Source of the DNA: an uncultured bacterium
Lineage (GTDB): Bacteria > Bacillota > Clostridia > Oscillospirales > Ruminococcaceae
Direction of reading: 5' to 3'
Assembly: GCA_905215965.1 (NCBI GenBank)
Contig: CAJMSD010000010.1
Coordinates: 45,293 to 109,292, forward strand
Length of the DNA: 64,000 bases
Positions 61,278 to 64,000 of the stretch are shown here, one piece after another (positions within the stretch are counted from its first letter, which is position 1; the number at the start of each line of letters is the position of its first letter). The notes under the pieces were generated by a model. It had not been told where the DNA came from and made no database searches. It saw only the letters and a program-made list of their open reading frames with translations. The position numbers were made by a program, and so were the translations under genes.

Positions 61278-61502
61278 TTATCCTTCAGGCGGATATGGGT
61301 CATTGCCATATGAATTCTTGTCTCGGATTTTACCATCCTTACCATGAATTACAACTTCTGAACTTTGGTTTATAGCTATTTCTCTAGCAATATTTATAGC
61401 TTCTTTTTGCGTAGTAGTTACAGCAGTTGCTTTGTTATTACCTTCACCTTTAACTTGCCAATCACCATCAGGTCTAAGAGTTACATGTTGATTTTTACCC
61501 AT
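61278..61502 (-). CDS. DUF2188-family protein
   Basis: 74 aa. NQHVTLRPDGDWQVKGEGN and EVVIHGKDGKIRDKNSYGND match the DUF2188 pattern (HVxPxxDGxW..., then xIHGxDGxIRxxxSYGxDP). Small proteins of this family are frequent in defence and mobile islands; function unknown. The upstream gene at 61517 ends 14 bp before it and likely shares the transcript. Confidence 0.85.
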   Translation of the reverse strand: MGKNQHVTLRPDGDWQVKGEGNNKATAVTTTQKEAINIAREIAINQSSEVVIHGKDGKIRDKNSYGNDPYPPEG

Positions 61503-61516
61503 ATTAATCTACCTCC

Positions 61517-61726
61517 TTACCCTGTATGAGCTTCGCCACAGCAATAAAAACAACCATCGGCACTATACCATCCATTTGTTTTTGCATAATTTACTGCATC
61601 TTTAGCATTATTAAAGTAACCCAAAGATACTCTATTTTCGGATTCTGGCAAATGATTACAACTTGTAGTATGTACCTCGTTATATCCGTTAGTGTCTTTG
61701 TTCTTGTTAATTAAATAATAGGACAT
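61517..61726 (-). CDS. Small His/Cys-rich protein partnered with DUF2188
   Basis: 69 aa. The segments VHTTSCNHLPE, LGYFNNAKDAVNYAKTNGW and DGCFYCCGEAH carry one His/Cys group near residue 19-24 and a Cys cluster at the C-terminus, suggesting a small metal site. I recognise this type as a frequent companion of DUF2188 proteins, but not a function. AGAGAGGATACT precedes the ATG. Confidence 0.7.
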   Translation of the reverse strand: MSYYLINKNKDTNGYNEVHTTSCNHLPESENRVSLGYFNNAKDAVNYAKTNGWYSADGCFYCCGEAHTG

Positions 61727-61847
61727 AGTATCCTCTCTTTCCGCACTATACGTGCCTATAAAAATATTTTGTATATAAAAAACAAAACATTAGAGAGATG
61801 CCTATAAATTTTCACTTCCTCTTCAGCAAATTTTGACCAGTGACCAC

Positions 61848-61960
61848 TTGACTTTTAGTTGTCGAAATGTTATAATTGAAATGTTAAGCAGAATCAATTA
61901 TACATTCGTATGTTGTTCTGATAAGTCTTGTTGAAATTGGCGTTTCAACAAGACTTTTTC
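61848..61960 (+). ncRNA. Probable small RNA (promoter plus terminator, no ORF)
   Basis: TTGACT (61848-61853), 17-bp spacer, TATAAT (61871-61876), then about 75 nt to a perfect 14-bp terminator stem AAGTCTTGTTGAAA / TTTCAACAAGACTT (61923-61956) with loop TTGGCG and a T-run. The transcript, about 61883-61960, encodes no ribosome site or ORF. It converges on the AAA ATPase gene (stop 61980). Confidence 0.6.
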
Positions 61961-61979
61961 TCTTTTGTTCTTGTTTGAA

Positions 61980-63224
61980 TTATTTTTTATATTTAAAAGG
62001 AACAGCTCCGAATCTACCATTAAGGTAATTCTTACCATAATTTAAATCTGACCTTACATTTAATTCGGGTAAATCAAGATTTGCAAGATTGCACATTGTA
62101 GATTTATGATTTTCTTTCTCTACGAACCAAATTTCGTCTCTTCTAAGGTCAGAAGCATCAAGGTTTATTATATTATGAGCAGAGAAGATTAGTTGAGCTC
62201 CATTAGGATTAGTTTCTTTGTTGGTGAACATCTGAACAATTCGACGTAAAATCAATGGATGCATCTTTGAATCAAGCTCATCAAAAAAGATAGTCCTACC
62301 ATCATTTAAAACACTTATCAAAATAAGTGATATAAACAATAACTTATTAGTACCATCTGATTCTACACTAAGACGAACTGGTATCTTTTTCCCATTATAT
62401 TTGTGTACAGTTTTAGCTATAGGTATTTTATTTCCATCTGAATCCATTTCGGTAATATATGTCATGTCGCAAATACTTGGGTCAATTTCTTTAATGAAAG
62501 AAATATACTGTTTGATGAACGCCGCATCTTTCTTACTTTCTAACATATCCCCTACAAATCTTTCGCAGATGCGACTTGTTGTAATAGTTTCTTGACAAAA
62601 ATTAAGGTAGACGTCACTTAATAAAAACCACCCAAAAATTTCATGAAGCTCTTCTACTTTTTCTCGAAGCCCAATATCTGTGAGCAACAATATTTTATTT
62701 GTAGCCATTGAGTGACAGTACTCTATTTCAGATTGCAATTGCTTATTAACCTTTCCTACGGTTAAATCTGTACCTTTACGATTAAAAATCAATTTTTCAA
62801 GCGTAGAATTTTTGCTGAATTTTCTTTTATAAAGGTATTCGTTGATTATGGTGTCTTTAGTACAAGAAAATCCATATCTATAAGCGTAAGAATTAATCAA
62901 AATAGTTACTTCATAGCTCGTAGGTGCAGCTGCTAAATCTTCGTCGAACATAAACGGATTATTAAAAGCATACGGTTTACTTTCGACTTTGCGTTCTTGC
63001 GCAATATACTTATCAATAATTATTCCAAGCATACGTTGCATCGCCATGAAGAAAGACGACTTACCGCTTGCATTAGCACCATATATAGCTGCAACTGGTA
63101 AAATCCCCACACTGTTATTTTCAATTAAGCTTTCTCTATGTTCTTTAATCGATGTTGCAAGCATATCAAAAACAACTTCTTCCGCATAGCTACGATAATT
63201 TGAAAACTTAAATTGTAACAACAT
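61980..63224 (-). CDS. AAA-family ATPase (OLD/RloA-like), candidate defence protein
   Basis: 414 aa from the ATG at 63224 (GGGAG 8 nt upstream; open frame extends 14 codons further). FKFSNYRSYAEEVVFDM is the SMC-like N-terminal start; Walker A GANASGKSS (about 48-56); Walker B TIFFDELDSKMHPL; SAHNI as the sensor/switch region. A long insert with no Toprim motif is seen between. The family occurs in abortive-infection systems and retron-like or RloAB systems. No RloB or nuclease partner is adjacent; DUF2188 and Cys-rich genes and a small RNA lie downstream. Confidence 0.8.
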   Translation of the reverse strand: MLLQFKFSNYRSYAEEVVFDMLATSIKEHRESLIENNSVGILPVAAIYGANASGKSSFFMAMQRMLGIIIDKYIAQERKVESKPYAFNNPFMFDEDLAAAPTSYEVTILINSYAYRYGFSCTKDTIINEYLYKRKFSKNSTLEKLIFNRKGTDLTVGKVNKQLQSEIEYCHSMATNKILLLTDIGLREKVEELHEIFGWFLLSDVYLNFCQETITTSRICERFVGDMLESKKDAAFIKQYISFIKEIDPSICDMTYITEMDSDGNKIPIAKTVHKYNGKKIPVRLSVESDGTNKLLFISLILISVLNDGRTIFFDELDSKMHPLILRRIVQMFTNKETNPNGAQLIFSAHNIINLDASDLRRDEIWFVEKENHKSTMCNLANLDLPELNVRSDLNYGKNYLNGRFGAVPFKYKK

Positions 63225-63672
63225 AACAGGCATCTCCCTACTTTCAATAATCATATTATAACACATCCCATCTGAAAAGTCAAGCGATTTTTGAGAGAAA
63301 AGCGAAAATATTTGATTTTTATAGTCAATTTTTCAAAAAAGCAATGCAGAAATAGAGAAAAATGCGAAAAAATACAAGTGTTTCTGTTCTTAGGAACAGG
63401 GACATCGATTTGTTTTTGCACTCAATATCGGGACAAGCCCTAATGGTCAAGCATTTCCATTGGTTTTATCGGGATAGGCATTATGCGCATTTTCTGATTT
63501 TTGCTATTTCGTATGTGATTTTGAAATCCCACACGAGAGCAAATTTATAATTGACTACCTTAGCAAAGCACCATCTATGCTGTTGTTTTATTATACTTCT
63601 AATTATTTGTAGTTCAGTACACATTCTGCATTCCAAACTGCAAATGTGGTCTCGTCTGCACTCAAACATTAA
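63225..63672. other. Intergenic region with no supported gene
   Basis: About 450 bp upstream of the AAA ATPase gene. Two short ORFs on opposite strands (around 63362-63669) lack ribosome sites and look like translation of non-coding or decayed DNA. A small CTGTTC/GAACAG hairpin lies near 63387. The ATPase promoter is probably near 63270 on the minus strand. Confidence 0.35.
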
Positions 63673-63713
63673 AGCCCGCCTAAGATGTTCCAGTGGAACA
63701 TCTTAGGCGGGCT
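63673..63713. terminator. Long perfect palindrome
   Basis: AGCCCGCCTAAGATGTTCC and its exact complement flank an AGT loop (19-bp arms). It could be a strong bidirectional terminator or a mobile-element end. T-runs on either side are weak. Confidence 0.55.
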
Positions 63714-63797
63714 CAATTTGTATAGAAGTCAATTCTCTAAAAATTTACAATCTGTTCAAAAAAGGTGAAATATTCTATACTCCCAAATAAACAATAA

Positions 63798-63833
63798 ATC
63801 CGAACACATCGCAATTCACAAATGTGTTCGGAT
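63798..63833 (-). terminator. Terminator of rRNA/tRNA-Asn transcript
   Basis: ATCCGAACACAT / ATGTGTTCGGAT with a 12-nt loop; on the minus strand a T-rich tract follows. It lies 10 bp past the tRNA-Asn 3' end. Confidence 0.85.
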
Positions 63834-63843
63834 CATGCATAAG

Positions 63844-63919
63844 TGGCTCCCCCAGTTGGACTCGAACCAACGACAACTCGGTTAACAGCCGAGTGCTCTA
63901 CCGACTGAGCTATGGAGGA
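63844..63919 (-). tRNA. tRNA-Asn (GUU)
   Basis: 76 nt with encoded CCA on the minus strand. Acceptor TCCTCCA pairs with TGGGGGA (one G-U), anticodon loop CTGTTAA gives GUU, T-arm GGTTCGAGTCC. It follows the 5S rRNA, a usual place for tRNA-Asn. Confidence 0.95.
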
Positions 63920-63925
63920 ATATAA

Positions 63926-64000
63926 GCCGGCGAAGATCTATCTTACCGGGCCGTTGCCAGCCAAGTATTTTCGACGCAAGAGAGCTTAACTGCCGTGTTC
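63926..64000 (-). rRNA. 5S rRNA, 3' part (runs off window)
   Basis: Minus-strand sequence begins GAACACGGCAGTTAAGCTCT and ends TTCGCCGGC, the conserved 3' two-thirds of bacterial 5S rRNA. The 5' part, and presumably the 23S gene, lie beyond 64000. Confidence 0.93.

Noticed and set aside
61980..63224. Call as a complete RloAB or OLD nuclease system.
   Set aside because: No RloB gene and no Toprim motif could be found in the window.
63362..63550. 62-codon plus-strand ORF in the gap upstream of the AAA ATPase.
   Set aside because: No ribosome site or promoter, overlaps an equally unsupported minus-strand ORF, low coding character.
63481..63669. 62-codon minus-strand ORF ending in ITYEIAKIRKCA.
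   Set aside because: The string feels familiar from small predicted proteins in gut genomes, but I cannot verify it; there is no ribosome site, so I treat it as non-coding or decayed.

Overview
The window looks like chromosome from a cellulolytic, anaerobic gut Firmicute, most likely a Ruminococcus-type member of the Oscillospiraceae. The evidence is a GH9 endoglucanase with a Thr-rich linker and type I dockerin, four further dockerin proteins, a GH94 cellobiose phosphorylase, a cytoplasmic GH43 enzyme, BspA-type leucine-rich-repeat surface proteins, a type II fatty acid cluster using FabK, and a ferredoxin-linked 2-oxoacid oxidoreductase. The assignment is inferred from gene content; no database was searched.

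Layout: 1-10 kb carries two surface/secreted proteins, a polytopic membrane protein, acylphosphatase, a Wzz-like protein and a GntR-controlled ABC exporter operon ending in a CPBP-family protein. 10.3-14 kb holds convergent GH43 and GH9 genes. 14-21 kb holds rsmE, a small Cys-rich membrane protein, tRNA-Pro, tRNA-Thr and tRNA-Tyr, a YcxB-like protein, typA and three lipoproteins. 20.8-27.8 kb (minus strand) holds queT with a probable preQ1 riboswitch, guaB, and a run fabD-aroE-aroK-amidohydrolase-LRR/dockerin. 28-36.3 kb is a plus-strand fatty acid operon, fabH-fabK-fabG-fabF-accB-fabZ-accC-accD-accA-acpP. 36.4-39.7 kb is a P-loop ATPase followed by a four-subunit 2-oxoacid:ferredoxin oxidoreductase. 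39.8-45.6 kb has two small XRE-regulator modules with clear promoter/operator palindromes, a CNNM-type transporter, a cation diffusion facilitator and a Cys-repeat lipoprotein. 45.7-51 kb (minus) has cellobiose phosphorylase, an aldose 1-epimerase relative and citrate synthase. 51.3-54 kb has three zinc-ribbon/TPM membrane proteins. 54-56.6 kb encodes a ribosomal-protection-type GTPase fused to a Rae1/YacP-like NYN nuclease domain. 57-59.6 kb is a tandem cluster of three dockerin proteins. 59.7-63.8 kb is accessory DNA: an IS3-family remnant abutting a 5'-truncated ABC exporter, a DUF2188 protein and a Cys-rich partner, a probable small RNA, and an overcoming-lysogenization-defect-like AAA ATPase. 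The window ends in tRNA-Asn and the 3' part of a 5S rRNA, both on the minus strand.

How the genes fit together: secreted dockerin enzymes release cello-oligosaccharides, GH94 phosphorolyses imported cellobiose to glucose-1-phosphate and glucose, and the epimerase-like gene beside it probably handles sugar anomers. The oxidoreductase and citrate synthase link carbon to amino acid synthesis, and the fab/acc operon supplies lipid. The observations most worth following up are the GTPase-NYN fusion, the dockerin cluster with its unusual leader, the promoter-terminator unit at 61.85 kb, and the palindromic operators at 40.0, 43.8 and 48.35 kb.
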